A stretch of DNA of 64,000 nucleotides from Janibacter sp. Soil728 (GTDB lineage Bacteria > Actinomycetota > Actinomycetes > Actinomycetales > Dermatophilaceae), in the NCBI RefSeq assembly GCF_001428305.1, contig NZ_LMRZ01000004.1:25879-89878 (forward strand). The letters run 5' to 3'. The translations under genes and the position numbers were made by a program. This document shows positions 33,865 to 42,767 of the stretch, in pieces. How positions within the stretch are numbered: position 1 is the first letter of the stretch; each line of letters opens with the position of its first letter. A model generated the notes under the pieces. The model did no database searches and was not told the origin of the DNA. It was given only the letters and a program-made list of their open reading frames with translations.

Positions 33865-35763
33865 GTGCGCCAGGACCAGAGCGCCGCACGCGCCGTCGTG
33901 GTCATCGGCGAGGGCCCGCTCGCTGCGGCGGCCGCGTCCATGCTCGCGGCGGCCGCCATCCGCCGTGAGGGCTACTCACTGCTGTCGAAGGGCGCCGAGC
34001 TGACGTCCAGTGGTCCCGGGGTCACCGTGGCGCACCGCCTGGCCCGGGGCGCGCAGGGACTGGTCATCGCGACGGCCAGCCACCCGCTGCACTGGGCGCA
34101 GGTCATCGACCGTGCCGACCAGGTCGTCATCGCCGCGACCACCGCCGACGTGGACTCCGCAGCGGCCAAGCTGCAGGCCCTCCACGGCTGGGGTGGCCGA
34201 GGAGCGGCCCTGGCCGCAGGGGCCGTCGTAGCGCTGTCCCGGGCCGACGCCCGGCACCCGGCGCCGAGCGAGGTGACCGCGAGGTTCGCGGGGCTCGCCC
34301 GCGCCACCCTCGTCGTGCCCCACGACCCGCACCCGCTGGCGGATCCGCTGCAGCAGGCAGCGCTCCCGCCTGCATCGCGCGTCGCGTGGGAGGGCGTGAT
34401 GCAGGTCGTCGGTGAGGACGAGGTGCCCGAGGACGAGATGGACACCCAGCCGCGCATCGACGTGCGCGATCTCTTCGCGGGCGGACCCGCCGGTGGGTCA
34501 GCGGGTGGCGGACCAGCCGCTGGAGCCGGCCCGACGCCGGCCGGGTCCTGGGCCGGCCCGCCGAGCACCTGGGGTGCGCCCGCGCCAGCGCCCTCGCCCC
34601 GGCGAGGTCGCTGGGCACTGCTGGCCGCCGCGGTGGCGGTCGTCGTGGCGCTGGGGGCCACCCCCTTCGTCATCGCGGGGGGCCTGCCCTGGGGCGGGGA
34701 CACCTCGACGGCCACCCCCGGTCTCTCGCCGGTGGGTCCGGTGCACGGCTGGACGAGCCAGACGGCATGGACCTCGCCGCCGATCGCGTCGGGTGACCGG
34801 GCGCCCACGGTGCTCTTCGCCGAGGGGACGGCGATCACCACCACGGGTGATGCCGCGTCTCCCGACATCACGGCACTGCGCGCCTCGGACGGTGCCGAGA
34901 TCTGGTCCAGCCCGGTCGATGCGGCACTCACCGGCCCACCCCAGCTGATCACCTGGAAGGACGAGCCGGCCGTCATCGCCGCCACGGCCAACGACCTCTT
35001 CCTCTGGAGCGACCTCGACGCGACCGGCTCGGCTCCGACACCCCAGACGTGGAGCTTCACCGAGACGGACCTCGTGCTCGTCGCCGGCAGCCCGGTACCG
35101 CTGCTCGCCAACGAGGACACCCTCACCGCTCTCGTCCTGCACGACGGCGACCTGCGCAAGCGGACCCTGCCGTCGAGCGGTCACCCCGTGGCTGCTGACG
35201 CGGAGGGGCGCGTGCTGTCCGTCGGCTCGGCGGGTCACTGGTGGTCCTCCGGCGATGGTGGCGAGGTCACCACCGGAACGCTGCTCACCCCGCCGGCCTA
35301 CGGGTCGTTGCCGGGCACCGTGCTCGGGGTCGGGGGCACGACCCTCGTGGTCAACTGGACCCGCAGCAACCAGACGACCCACCTGGTCGGGTACGACGTC
35401 TCGGACCAGATGAGCGTGGCGTGGAAGATGACCGTCCCCGGGAGGGTCGCGCAGGAGGACTTCCACATCTCCCCGGACGGGTCCTGGGCCACCGCCGGGA
35501 CCGAGGCGATCGATCTGGTGACGGGCAAGAAGAACCAGCTGGGCCAGAACTGGGAGACCCTCCGGATCCTCGATGACCGGGCGTGGTCGCGCACGTCCTT
35601 GACGACGACGAAGGGAGCGGACACCGAGCCGCTCCCCAAGCCGGTCGTCGATCCCGACGGCGTACCCGTCGCGGTCACCGGCAAGGGACTAGGGTTGATC
35701 GTGGCGTCAGAGAGTGGCGGACCCTCGCGGATCTACGCTCTACGGCCCGACCCCGACGCGTAG
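33865..35763 (+). CDS. MinD-like domain / membrane helix / beta-propeller fusion protein
   Basis: 632 residues. Residues 1-175 resemble the C-terminal half of the MinD/ParA-like proteins of type VII secretion loci (DRADQVVIAATTADVDSAAAKL, VVALSRADARHPAPSEV, LVVPHDPHPLADPL) but no Walker A lysine loop is present, so ATP hydrolysis is unlikely. A Gly/Ala/Pro linker and one helix (about 253-275) follow, then an extracytoplasmic PQQ-like beta-propeller (about 295-630; ITALRASDGAEIWSSPVD, DLVTGKKNQLGQNWETL). GTG start at 33865 with GGGAGGGG upstream. Role unknown; adjacency to ku may be chance. Confidence 0.7.
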   Translation: MRQDQSAARAVVVIGEGPLAAAAASMLAAAAIRREGYSLLSKGAELTSSGPGVTVAHRLARGAQGLVIATASHPLHWAQVIDRADQVVIAATTADVDSAAAKLQALHGWGGRGAALAAGAVVALSRADARHPAPSEVTARFAGLARATLVVPHDPHPLADPLQQAALPPASRVAWEGVMQVVGEDEVPEDEMDTQPRIDVRDLFAGGPAGGSAGGGPAAGAGPTPAGSWAGPPSTWGAPAPAPSPRRGRWALLAAAVAVVVALGATPFVIAGGLPWGGDTSTATPGLSPVGPVHGWTSQTAWTSPPIASGDRAPTVLFAEGTAITTTGDAASPDITALRASDGAEIWSSPVDAALTGPPQLITWKDEPAVIAATANDLFLWSDLDATGSAPTPQTWSFTETDLVLVAGSPVPLLANEDTLTALVLHDGDLRKRTLPSSGHPVAADAEGRVLSVGSAGHWWSSGDGGEVTTGTLLTPPAYGSLPGTVLGVGGTTLVVNWTRSNQTTHLVGYDVSDQMSVAWKMTVPGRVAQEDFHISPDGSWATAGTEAIDLVTGKKNQLGQNWETLRILDDRAWSRTSLTTTKGADTEPLPKPVVDPDGVPVAVTGKGLGLIVASESGGPSRIYALRPDPDA

Positions 35764-35796
35764 GCTTCCACCGACCCACACCTGCGGGAGGACAGC

Positions 35797-36759
35797 ATGC
35801 GTGCAATCTGGAAGGGCGCCGTCTCCTTCGGCCTCGTCAACGTCCCGGTCCGTCTGTACTCGGCGACGGAGAACCACGACGTCCAGTTCCGTCAGGTGCA
35901 CCGCACCGACGGGGGCCGGATCAAGTACAAGCGCTTTTGCAGCAAGGACGGCGAAGAGGTCGCCTACGACGACATCGCCAAGGGGTACGAGACCGAGGAC
36001 GGCAACATGATCGTCCTGACGGACGAGGACATGGCCGACCTCCCGACGCGCTCCAGCAAGGAGATCAGCGTCGAGAAGTTCGTCCCCGAGGACCAGATCG
36101 ACCCGATGCTCCTCGACAAGAGCTACTACCTCGAGCCGGACAAGTCCGCGGCCAAGCCCTATGTCCTGCTGCGCGAGGCGCTCGAGGTCCAGGGCCGGAT
36201 GGCGATCGTCACCGTCTCGATCCGCACCCGGATGACGATGGCCGTCCTGCGCGTGCGCGATGGCGTGATCGTCATGCAGACCATGCTCTGGCCCGACGAG
36301 GTCCGCGCTGCGGACTTCGCGACGATCGAGGACCAGGAGGTCAGCGACAAGGAGATGTCGATGGCCCGCATGCTCATCGACGAGCTGGCCGGCGACTACG
36401 ACCCCAGCGAGTTCGAGGACGACTACGCGCTCGCCGTCGAGGCGCTCGTCAAGGCCAAGCTCGAAGGGGGCGAGGTCCAGCACGTGGAGTCCGACGAGGA
36501 GGAGTCCGGCGAGGTCGTCGACCTGCTCGCGGCGCTGGCCAGGTCGGTCGAGAAGGCCAAGGCCTCCCGCGGGGAGAGCGCTCCGGCTGCGAAGACTCCC
36601 GCCAAGAAGGCTCCGGCGAAGAAGGCGGCGCCGGCCACGAAGACCGCAGCCAAGAAGTCGACCACGAAGAAGGCTGCCACGAAGAAGGCACCCGCCAAGA
36701 AGACCGCAGCCAAGTCGTCGGCGGCGAAGAAGTCGGCTCCGAAGAAGAAGGCGAGCTGA
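35797..36759 (+). CDS. ku: Non-homologous end-joining protein Ku
   Basis: Homodimeric ring that binds broken DNA ends and recruits LigD. The core (MRAIWKGAVSFGLVNVPVRLYSATE, about 1-255) is standard: IDPMLLDKSYYLEP, PYVLLREAL, DYALAVEALVKAKLEGG. The last 55 residues are a Lys/Ala-rich tail of KKAPAKK and TKKAATKK units, known in actinobacterial Ku to aid DNA binding and threading. 320 residues. The LigD genes lie about 5 kb away, separated by the island. Confidence 0.96.
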   Translation: MRAIWKGAVSFGLVNVPVRLYSATENHDVQFRQVHRTDGGRIKYKRFCSKDGEEVAYDDIAKGYETEDGNMIVLTDEDMADLPTRSSKEISVEKFVPEDQIDPMLLDKSYYLEPDKSAAKPYVLLREALEVQGRMAIVTVSIRTRMTMAVLRVRDGVIVMQTMLWPDEVRAADFATIEDQEVSDKEMSMARMLIDELAGDYDPSEFEDDYALAVEALVKAKLEGGEVQHVESDEEESGEVVDLLAALARSVEKAKASRGESAPAAKTPAKKAPAKKAAPATKTAAKKSTTKKAATKKAPAKKTAAKSSAAKKSAPKKKAS

Positions 36760-36771
36760 CCTCCCTTCGTC

Positions 36772-37596
36772 ATGCCTGAAGGCCACACTCTCCACCGCCT
36801 CGCTCGCGACCTGCACGGCACCTTCGCCGGGCAGGTCGTCGAGGTGTCCTCCCCGCAGGGACGGTTCGGCGCTGGCGCGGCGCTACTCACCGACCACGAG
36901 CTGATCGAGGCGCGGGCACACGGCAAGCACCTCTTCGTCGAGTTCGCCGGCGATCGGGTCCTGCACGTGCACCTCGGGCTCATCGGGACCTTCACCATCG
37001 ACTCCGCGGCGTACGTGGGGGAGCAACCGGTCGTCGGTCAGGTCCGCTGCCGGATCGCCACCGATGAGCACGTCGGGGACCTGCGCGGACCGATGACGTG
37101 CGCCGTCATCACGCCGGAGCAGGAGGACGCGGTCCATGCCAAACTCGGGCCGGATCCGTTGCGGGACACCGATGGTGGGCCGGCATGGGAGCGGATCCAC
37201 CGGTCGCGCAAGTCGATCGCGGCGCTGCTCATGGAGCAGGACGTGCTCGCCGGTGTCGGCAACGTCTACCGGTGCGAGGTGCTGCACCGGCACCAGATCA
37301 ACCCGGCGACTCCGGGTGAGCGGCTCAAGCGGGCCTCGTGGGACCTCATCTGGGCGGACCTGCGCCGCCTGCTGCCGCTCGGTGTCGCGACGAGCCGCAT
37401 CGTCACCGTCGACGAGCAGATCGAGCAGGTCGAGTCCGCGCTGGCGATGGGGGAGGACGTGCACCTCGCCGAGCGGACGAGCTACGTCTACAAGCGGACC
37501 GGCCAGGAGTGCGACCGGTGCGGGTCGCAGGTCAAGGCCAAGGACGTCGCCGGTCGCGTCCTGTACTGGTGCGGGAACTGCCAGCGGCGCAGCTGA
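36772..37596 (+). CDS. Fpg/Nei family DNA glycosylase (Nei1-like)
   Basis: Base-excision repair enzyme of 274 residues. It begins MPEGHTLHRLA, the Nei1-type N-terminus in which Pro2 is the catalytic amine and Glu3 the general acid. The helix-two-turn-helix (SIAALLMEQDVLAGVGNVYRCEVL) and a C-terminal zinc finger CDRC...WCGNC are complete. Removes oxidised pyrimidines, with lyase activity. It starts 12 bases after ku and is likely cotranscribed with it. Confidence 0.93.
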   Translation: MPEGHTLHRLARDLHGTFAGQVVEVSSPQGRFGAGAALLTDHELIEARAHGKHLFVEFAGDRVLHVHLGLIGTFTIDSAAYVGEQPVVGQVRCRIATDEHVGDLRGPMTCAVITPEQEDAVHAKLGPDPLRDTDGGPAWERIHRSRKSIAALLMEQDVLAGVGNVYRCEVLHRHQINPATPGERLKRASWDLIWADLRRLLPLGVATSRIVTVDEQIEQVESALAMGEDVHLAERTSYVYKRTGQECDRCGSQVKAKDVAGRVLYWCGNCQRRS

Positions 37597-38184
37597 TCAG
37601 GGCCGTTCGGGCCGCGTCAGGTGGACCACCTCCGGCGGTCGCCCCCACTCGTCACGGCCGAGCCGCGACATCGGGCGCAGCGCCTCCATGCTCGGGTGGC
37701 CGTCGACGAGGGCGTCGTCGGAGACGGTGATCGCGAGGACATCTCCGAGCACGAGGTGGCTGTTGCCCAGCTTGATGCTCGAGTGCAGACGGCACTCGAT
37801 GGACACCGGTGAGTCCGCCACGCGCGGTACGGGGACGAGCTCGCTCGGCTCGAGGGTGATCCCGAGCGTGTCCGCCTCGTCCACCTCGGGGGCGAAGGGG
37901 GCGCTGCTCGCGTTGGCGAGGTCCGCGAGCTGCTCGCTGACGAGGTTGATGACGAAGTGCTGGGTCTGCAGGACATTGCGCAGCGTGTCCTTGCGGCCGA
38001 CCGAGGTGAAGCTGACGATGGGGGGTCGCGCGCACGCGACATTGAAGAAGGAGTGCGGAGCGAGGTTGCCGGTGCCGTCGGACCCGATGCTCGTGATCCA
38101 GGCGATCGGCCGGGGCACGACCACGGAGGTGAGCAACGCGTAGGCGTTGGTGTCGGGATCGCTGACGTCGAAGACCGTGCGCAT
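37597..38184 (-). CDS. Flavin reductase-like (split-barrel FMN) family protein
   Basis: 195 residues with the DIM6/NTAB flavin-reductase opening (PRPIAWITSIGSDGTGNLAPHSFFNVACARPP), the FMN-contact region VGRKDTLRNVLQTQHFVINLV and ALRPMSRLGRDEW near the end. Binds FMN; the physiological substrate or partner is not visible. It ends exactly where the convergent glycosylase gene ends. Confidence 0.85.
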   Translation of the reverse strand: MRTVFDVSDPDTNAYALLTSVVVPRPIAWITSIGSDGTGNLAPHSFFNVACARPPIVSFTSVGRKDTLRNVLQTQHFVINLVSEQLADLANASSAPFAPEVDEADTLGITLEPSELVPVPRVADSPVSIECRLHSSIKLGNSHLVLGDVLAITVSDDALVDGHPSMEALRPMSRLGRDEWGRPPEVVHLTRPERP

Positions 38185-38198
38185 GACGTGAGCCTAGG

Positions 38199-38207
38199 TT
38201 GTCCACA
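38199..38207 (+). promoter_or_regulatory. Single DnaA-box-like 9-mer
   Basis: TTGTCCACA, identical to the actinobacterial DnaA-box consensus, lies in the 76-base spacer between the divergent flavin reductase and DUF4328 genes. Only one is present here, so it is not an origin; it may be a titration or regulatory site, or chance. Confidence 0.4.
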
Positions 38208-38260
38208 GGGCAGGCGCTCTCGGCGCGCAGGCGCTGGGCCGCGACCCTAGTTTCGACGGC

Positions 38261-38959
38261 ATGAGTCAGATCACCGGCGTCTCTGCCACCACGTCGATCC
38301 CGCGACCGCCGGTCACGGCACCGGTCCTCTCCGGTCGGCTGGCGGTGGGAGCCGCCGTGGGTTGGACGTTGGTCGCGGTCGCCAGCGCGGTCGTGGCCCT
38401 CGTGACGAAGGGGGAGATGCAGGCGTACGTCGAGGGCGCCGGCGACGAGTCACGCGGTTTCGTCATCCTCACGGTGCTGGGCGGTGTCCAGCTCGTGCTC
38501 ATGAGCTGTGCATGGCTCGCCGGGTCGGTCTGGCTTCTGGGCGTGCGCGGTGTCGCGCGCGCGGTCGCTCCCCACCACCCGTACCGACGCTCGGACGTCT
38601 GGGCCGTCCTCGGCTGGATCGTCCCGATCGTCAGCCTCTGGTTCCCGCTCCAGGTGGTCAGCGACTCGTTGTCCGCCATGCGCGGAGCGACGCCTCGACG
38701 GCTCCTGACGATCTGGTGGACGGCCTGGCTCGTGGCGATCGTCCTCGGCAACGCCAGCTCCCGCATGGGCGCAGACCTCATGACGCCCGACCAGGTCGGC
38801 AGCTGGGTGCTCGGCACCTGCATCGCGGCCCTGCTCCTGCTCGTTGCCCTGCCGACATGGTGGGCGGTCGTGGCGAGCGTCAGCCGCGATGCGCACGAGG
38901 CTGCTCACCCCCCGACCCCCACGGCTGCCCAGACGCCGCCAGCCTCGTCAACGCGCTGA
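38261..38959 (+). CDS. DUF4328 family membrane protein
   Basis: 232 residues with five hydrophobic segments (about 28-48, 67-88, 111-130, 148-165, 178-200). The family signature is seen in YRRSDVWAVLGWIVPIVSLWFPLQVVSD followed by RRLLTIWWTAWL. A Pro/Thr/Ala-rich cytoplasmic tail ends the protein. Function unknown. Confidence 0.8.
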   Translation: MSQITGVSATTSIPRPPVTAPVLSGRLAVGAAVGWTLVAVASAVVALVTKGEMQAYVEGAGDESRGFVILTVLGGVQLVLMSCAWLAGSVWLLGVRGVARAVAPHHPYRRSDVWAVLGWIVPIVSLWFPLQVVSDSLSAMRGATPRRLLTIWWTAWLVAIVLGNASSRMGADLMTPDQVGSWVLGTCIAALLLLVALPTWWAVVASVSRDAHEAAHPPTPTAAQTPPASSTR

Positions 38960-39054
38960 TGGTGCTGGCCCTGGTGGACCTCGTGGCTCGTCACGATGCA
39001 CCTGGGTCTCCAGTGGGGCGCGGTCGCTGCGGCGGGCCGGGGGAGGATGGGGTC

Positions 39055-39369
39055 ATGAGCATCGTCAAGATCAACGCCATCAGCGTCCCCGAGCAGGCCC
39101 GCGAGGAGCTGGAGCGCCGCTTCGCCGCTCGTCAGGGAGCCGTCGACCAGTCGCCCGGCTTCGAGGGCTTCCAGCTGCTGCGCCCGACCGAGGGCGGCGA
39201 CCGCTACTTCGTCGTCACCCGGTGGGCCGACGAGGAGTCCTTCGCCGCTTGGCGCGACGGGGACGCCCGAACCGCCCACTCCGGTGAGGCCAAGAAGCCG
39301 GTGGCCACGGGCGCGGAGCTGCTCGGCTTCGACGTCGTCCTCGACGTCCCGGCTCGCGCGCCAGAGTGA
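39055..39369 (+). CDS. Antibiotic biosynthesis monooxygenase (ABM) family protein
   Basis: 104-residue ferredoxin-like dimeric fold: MSIVKINAISVPEQAREELERRFAAR, SPGFEGFQLLRPTEGGDRYFVVTRWADEESFAAW. Close in style to the IsdG/MhuD heme-degrading branch (N in KINAI and the FVVTRW strand), but the heme-ligand His is not obvious. GGGGGAGGA at 39039-39047 precedes the ATG at 39055; upstream in-frame sequence is not coding. Confidence 0.82.
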   Translation: MSIVKINAISVPEQAREELERRFAARQGAVDQSPGFEGFQLLRPTEGGDRYFVVTRWADEESFAAWRDGDARTAHSGEAKKPVATGAELLGFDVVLDVPARAPE

Positions 39370-39377
39370 TCAGGATC

Positions 39378-39391
39378 CGCTGAGAGCGAAC
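39378..39391 (+). promoter_or_regulatory. ClgR-type operator before clpC
   Basis: CGCTGAGAGCGAAC fits the core of the corynebacterial ClgR site as I recall it (CGCYNANRGCGWWS) at every defined position; the AT-rich left flank is missing. ClgR activates clp genes in actinobacteria. A possible -10 (TAGCAT, 39490-39495) lies nearer the gene. Confidence 0.6.
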
Positions 39392-39527
39392 ACAGGGTGC
39401 ACCCCACCGTGTCATGGAACAGGGTTGGGGGTACCTGCGTTGTGACCCCATGAGAGGCTCGCCGCCCGGCTCAGGCAGCGGGCACGGTTAGCATCGAGGT
39501 CAGAGCACCACGTGAAGGGGAGATCCC

Positions 39528-42050
39528 ATGTTCGAACGGTTCACCGACCGGGCCCGCCGGGTCGTCGTCCTCGCCCAGGAGGAGGCGCGCCTCCTCAACC
39601 ACAACTACATCGGGACCGAGCACATCCTGCTCGGCCTGATCCACGAGGGCGAAGGGGTGGCCAGCAAGGCACTCGAGTCGCTCGGCATCTCCTTGGATGC
39701 CGTCCGTGAGCAGGTCCAGGACATCATCGGCCCCGGCCAGCAGGCACCGTCGGGGCACATCCCCTTCACCCCCCGTGCCAAGAAGGTCCTCGAGCTCTCC
39801 CTCCGTGAGGCGCTGCAGCTCGGCCACAACTACATCGGGACCGAGCACATCCTGCTCGGCCTGATCCGCGAGGGCGAGGGTGTCGCCACCCAGGTCCTCG
39901 TCAAGCTCGGGGCAGACCTCGGGCGCGTGCGCCAGACCGTCATCCAGCTCATCTCGGGCTACCAGGGTGGCAAGGAGGGGCAGGCGGCCGGCGTCGGCGC
40001 CGGCGCAGGCCCCGCCGAGGGCCAGCCCGCGGGCTCCCTGGTGCTCGACCAGTTCGGCCGCAACCTGACCCAGGCCGCCCGTGAGGGGCAGCTCGACCCG
40101 GTCATCGGGCGCTCGCAGGAGATCGAGCGCGTCATGCAGGTGCTCTCGCGACGCACCAAGAACAACCCGGTCCTCATCGGTGAGCCCGGCGTCGGCAAGT
40201 CGGCCGTCGTCGAGGGTCTGGCCCAGGACATCGTCGACGACAACGTGCCCGAGACGCTGAAGGACAAGCAGCTCTACACGCTCGACCTCGGCTCCCTCGT
40301 CGCCGGCAGCCGTTACCGCGGTGACTTCGAGGAGCGCCTGAAGAAGGTGCTCAAGGAGATCAAGACGCGCGGCGACATCATCCTCTTCATCGACGAGATC
40401 CACACCCTCGTCGGTGCGGGTGCTGCCGAGGGCGCGATCGACGCCGCGAGCATCCTCAAGCCGATGCTCGCCCGTGGTGAGCTGCAGACCATCGGTGCGA
40501 CGACGCTCGACGAGTACCGCAAGCACATCGAGAAGGACTCGGCCCTGGAGCGTCGCTTCCAGCCGATCCAGGTCGCCGAGCCGTCGCTGCCGCACGCCAT
40601 CGAGATGCTCAAGGGCCTGCGCGACCGCTACGAGGCGCACCACAAGGTGACCATCACCGACCCGGCGATCGTCGCCGCGGTCACGATGGCCGACCGCTAC
40701 ATCAACGACCGCTTCCTCCCGGACAAGGCGATCGACCTCATCGACGAGGCGGGCGCGCGGCTGCGCATCCGTCGGATGACTGCCCCGCCGGAGCTGAAGG
40801 AGTTCGACGACAAGGTCGCCAAGGTCCGTCTGGAGAAGGAGTCGGCCATCGATGGCCAGGACTTCGAGAAGGCGGCGAGCCTGCGCGACGACGAGAAGAA
40901 CTTGCTCGCAGAGAAGGCCAAGCGCGAGGCGGAGTGGAAGGCCGGCGACATGGATGTCGTCGCCGAGGTCGACGAGGAGCTGATCGCCGAGGTGCTCGCT
41001 GCCTCCACCGGTATCCCCGTCTTCAAGCTCTCCGAGGAGGAGTCGAGCCGACTGCTCAACATGGAGGCCGAGCTGCACAAGCGGGTCGTCGGCAACGACG
41101 AGGCCATCAAGGGCATCTCGCAGGCGATCCGTCGCACGCGCGCTGGTCTGAAGGACCCGCGTCGTCCCGGTGGCTCGTTCATCTTCGCCGGTCCGACCGG
41201 TGTCGGTAAGACCGAGCTGGCCAAGGCGTTGTCGGAGTTCCTCTTCGGCGACGAGGACAGCCTCATCACGCTCGACATGTCGGAGTACTCCGAGAAGCAC
41301 ACGGTCAGCCGACTCTTCGGCTCGCCTCCCGGCTACGTCGGCTACGACGAGGGTGGCCAGCTGACGGAGAAGGTGCGCCGCAAGCCCTTCTCGGTGGTCC
41401 TCTTCGACGAGGTCGAGAAGGCCCACCCGGAGATCTTCAACTCGCTGCTGCAGGTCCTCGAGGACGGGCGTCTGACTGACTCCCAGGGCCGGATGGTCGA
41501 CTTCAAGAACACGATCATCATCATGACGACCAACCTCGGTACCCGGGACATCTCCAAGGGGTCCTTGGGCTTCACCTCCGGCTCCGACAACCAGTCGAGC
41601 TACGAGCGGATGAAGGACAAGGTCACCGACGAGCTGAAGCAGCACTTCCGCCCCGAGTTCCTCAACCGCGTGGACGACACGATCGTCTTCCCGCAGCTGA
41701 GCCCGGAGGAGATCGTGCAGATCGTCGACCTCGAGGTCGCCAAGCTCGACCAGCGGCTCAAGGACAAGGACATGGGTATCGAGCTCATGCCCGCGGCCAA
41801 GGAGCTGCTCGCCAAGCGCGGCTACGACCCGGTGCTCGGTGCGCGTCCGCTCAAGCGGACCATCCAGCGCGAGATCGAGGACGTGCTGTCCGAGAAGATC
41901 CTCTTCGGCGACCTCACTGCCGGCGAGATCGTCGCGGTGGACGTCGAGGGCGAGGGCAAGGCAGCGGTCTTCACCTTCAAAGGTTCACCCAAGATCGGCG
42001 ATCTCGACGTCCCGCTCCTCGGAGCCGGTGACGGCGGCGCCGGGAGCTGA
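39528..42050 (+). CDS. clpC: ATP-dependent Clp protease ATP-binding subunit ClpC
   Basis: 840-residue Hsp100 unfoldase that feeds ClpP. Two N-terminal repeats ([20 protein letters not shown] near 22 and [20 protein letters not shown] near 97), AAA-1 with Walker A GEPGVGKS and Walker [10 protein letters not shown], the ClpC middle coiled coil with a UVR-like stretch ([22 protein letters not shown]), and AAA-2 with GPTGVGKT and [12 protein letters not shown]. The ClpP-binding loop region LGFTSGSD is present. AAGGGGAGA lies before the ATG. Essential in mycobacteria. Confidence 0.98.
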   Translation: MFERFTDRARRVVVLAQEEARLLNHNYIGTEHILLGLIHEGEGVASKALESLGISLDAVREQVQDIIGPGQQAPSGHIPFTPRAKKVLELSLREALQLGHNYIGTEHILLGLIREGEGVATQVLVKLGADLGRVRQTVIQLISGYQGGKEGQAAGVGAGAGPAEGQPAGSLVLDQFGRNLTQAAREGQLDPVIGRSQEIERVMQVLSRRTKNNPVLIGEPGVGKSAVVEGLAQDIVDDNVPETLKDKQLYTLDLGSLVAGSRYRGDFEERLKKVLKEIKTRGDIILFIDEIHTLVGAGAAEGAIDAASILKPMLARGELQTIGATTLDEYRKHIEKDSALERRFQPIQVAEPSLPHAIEMLKGLRDRYEAHHKVTITDPAIVAAVTMADRYINDRFLPDKAIDLIDEAGARLRIRRMTAPPELKEFDDKVAKVRLEKESAIDGQDFEKAASLRDDEKNLLAEKAKREAEWKAGDMDVVAEVDEELIAEVLAASTGIPVFKLSEEESSRLLNMEAELHKRVVGNDEAIKGISQAIRRTRAGLKDPRRPGGSFIFAGPTGVGKTELAKALSEFLFGDEDSLITLDMSEYSEKHTVSRLFGSPPGYVGYDEGGQLTEKVRRKPFSVVLFDEVEKAHPEIFNSLLQVLEDGRLTDSQGRMVDFKNTIIIMTTNLGTRDISKGSLGFTSGSDNQSSYERMKDKVTDELKQHFRPEFLNRVDDTIVFPQLSPEEIVQIVDLEVAKLDQRLKDKDMGIELMPAAKELLAKRGYDPVLGARPLKRTIQREIEDVLSEKILFGDLTAGEIVAVDVEGEGKAAVFTFKGSPKIGDLDVPLLGAGDGGAGS

Positions 42051-42056
42051 TCCCGT

Positions 42057-42100
42057 CCGCAACGCTCCCTGAGGAGCAGCCGCAACGCTCCCTGAGGAGC
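42057..42100 (+). repeat. 21-base direct repeat after clpC
   Basis: Two copies (42057-42077, 42080-42100) of a unit starting CCGCAACGCTCCC and ending TGAGGAGC, followed by CGCAGCGAGCGTCTCGAAGG. The CTCCCTGAGGAGC... CGAGCGTCTCGAAGG pattern looks like the dispersed intergenic repeats common in actinobacteria (REP-like). It can fold, and precedes the long palindrome below. Confidence 0.7.
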
Positions 42101-42125
42101 TCGCGCAGCGAGCGTCTCGAAGGGC

Positions 42126-42165
42126 CGAAGGGAGGGTCCCACCAGCTGGTGGGACCCTCCCTTCG
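42126..42165. terminator. 40-base perfect palindrome after clpC
   Basis: Arms CGAAGGGAGGGTCCCACCAG and its exact complement meet with no loop. It lies between the convergent clpC and TIGR03086 genes and could act as a bidirectional terminator. Confidence 0.75.
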
Positions 42166-42185
42166 TCATGGGCCGTGTGCTGCCC

Positions 42186-42767
42186 TCAGGTCGGCGGAGA
42201 CCACCTGGGGTCTCGCCCGATGAAGGCGAGGAAGCGGTCCTGATCGGTGGCATCTGGCGGCACCGGTTGCTGCTCACCGAACTGACCGGAGGCGCGGATC
42301 ATCTCTGCCTGAGCGGTCATGCCCGCGAGCGCGCCGACGATGAAGTCTTCGTCGAGCCGGTCGTCCTGCCCAGTGGCCCGGGCGAGGTCCCAGGTGTGGA
42401 AGACGACATCGCTGGTGAAGAACTGGTCGAGCATCGCCGGCAGCGGCAGCTCGCCGATGTGCTCGTGGGCGAAGGTGACCTCCTGGCTCGCCGGGTCTTC
42501 CAGCAGGGCCCGGACCTGAGCATCGGTCGCGGCCCAGGCGCCGGCCGGGTCCTCGTCGGCGGACGGCACCGGGTCCAGCACGACCGGGCTGCCGGACGCG
42601 AGCAGGCCGGGCAGCCACGTGGTGAGGTGGCCGACGACGTCGCGAGCTCGCCACTCGGCCACGGGGGTGGGGGCGTCCCAGTCGCGGGTCCCGTGGACCC
42701 GGTCGGTGAAGGTGCCTGCCGCGGACCGGTAGCGATCCACGACGGACATCTCGGGCAGTGAGGTCAT
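42186..42767 (-). CDS. TIGR03086/DinB-like metal-binding protein
   Basis: 193-residue four-helix protein of the mycothiol-dependent isomerase-like (MDMPI/TIGR03086) type: DWDAPTPVAEWRARDVVGHLTTWLPGLL with the first His, then SDVVFHTWDLARATG with the second metal His. Such proteins bind a divalent metal and often use mycothiol. It overlaps the SRPBCC gene by 4 bases and is the last gene of the ArsR operon. Substrate unknown. Confidence 0.82.
   Translation of the reverse strand: MTSLPEMSVVDRYRSAAGTFTDRVHGTRDWDAPTPVAEWRARDVVGHLTTWLPGLLASGSPVVLDPVPSADEDPAGAWAATDAQVRALLEDPASQEVTFAHEHIGELPLPAMLDQFFTSDVVFHTWDLARATGQDDRLDEDFIVGALAGMTAQAEMIRASGQFGEQQPVPPDATDQDRFLAFIGRDPRWSPPT

Noticed and set aside
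33386-33889. A 167-residue open frame over the ligase fragment
   Set aside because: It splices shifted ligase sequence to unrelated frame; it is a product of the 19-base deletion, not a gene.
39528-39545. LexA-like TTCGAACGGTTC at the clpC start
   Set aside because: It is inside the coding sequence (FERFT), the spacing is wrong for a LexA box, and clpC is not an SOS gene.
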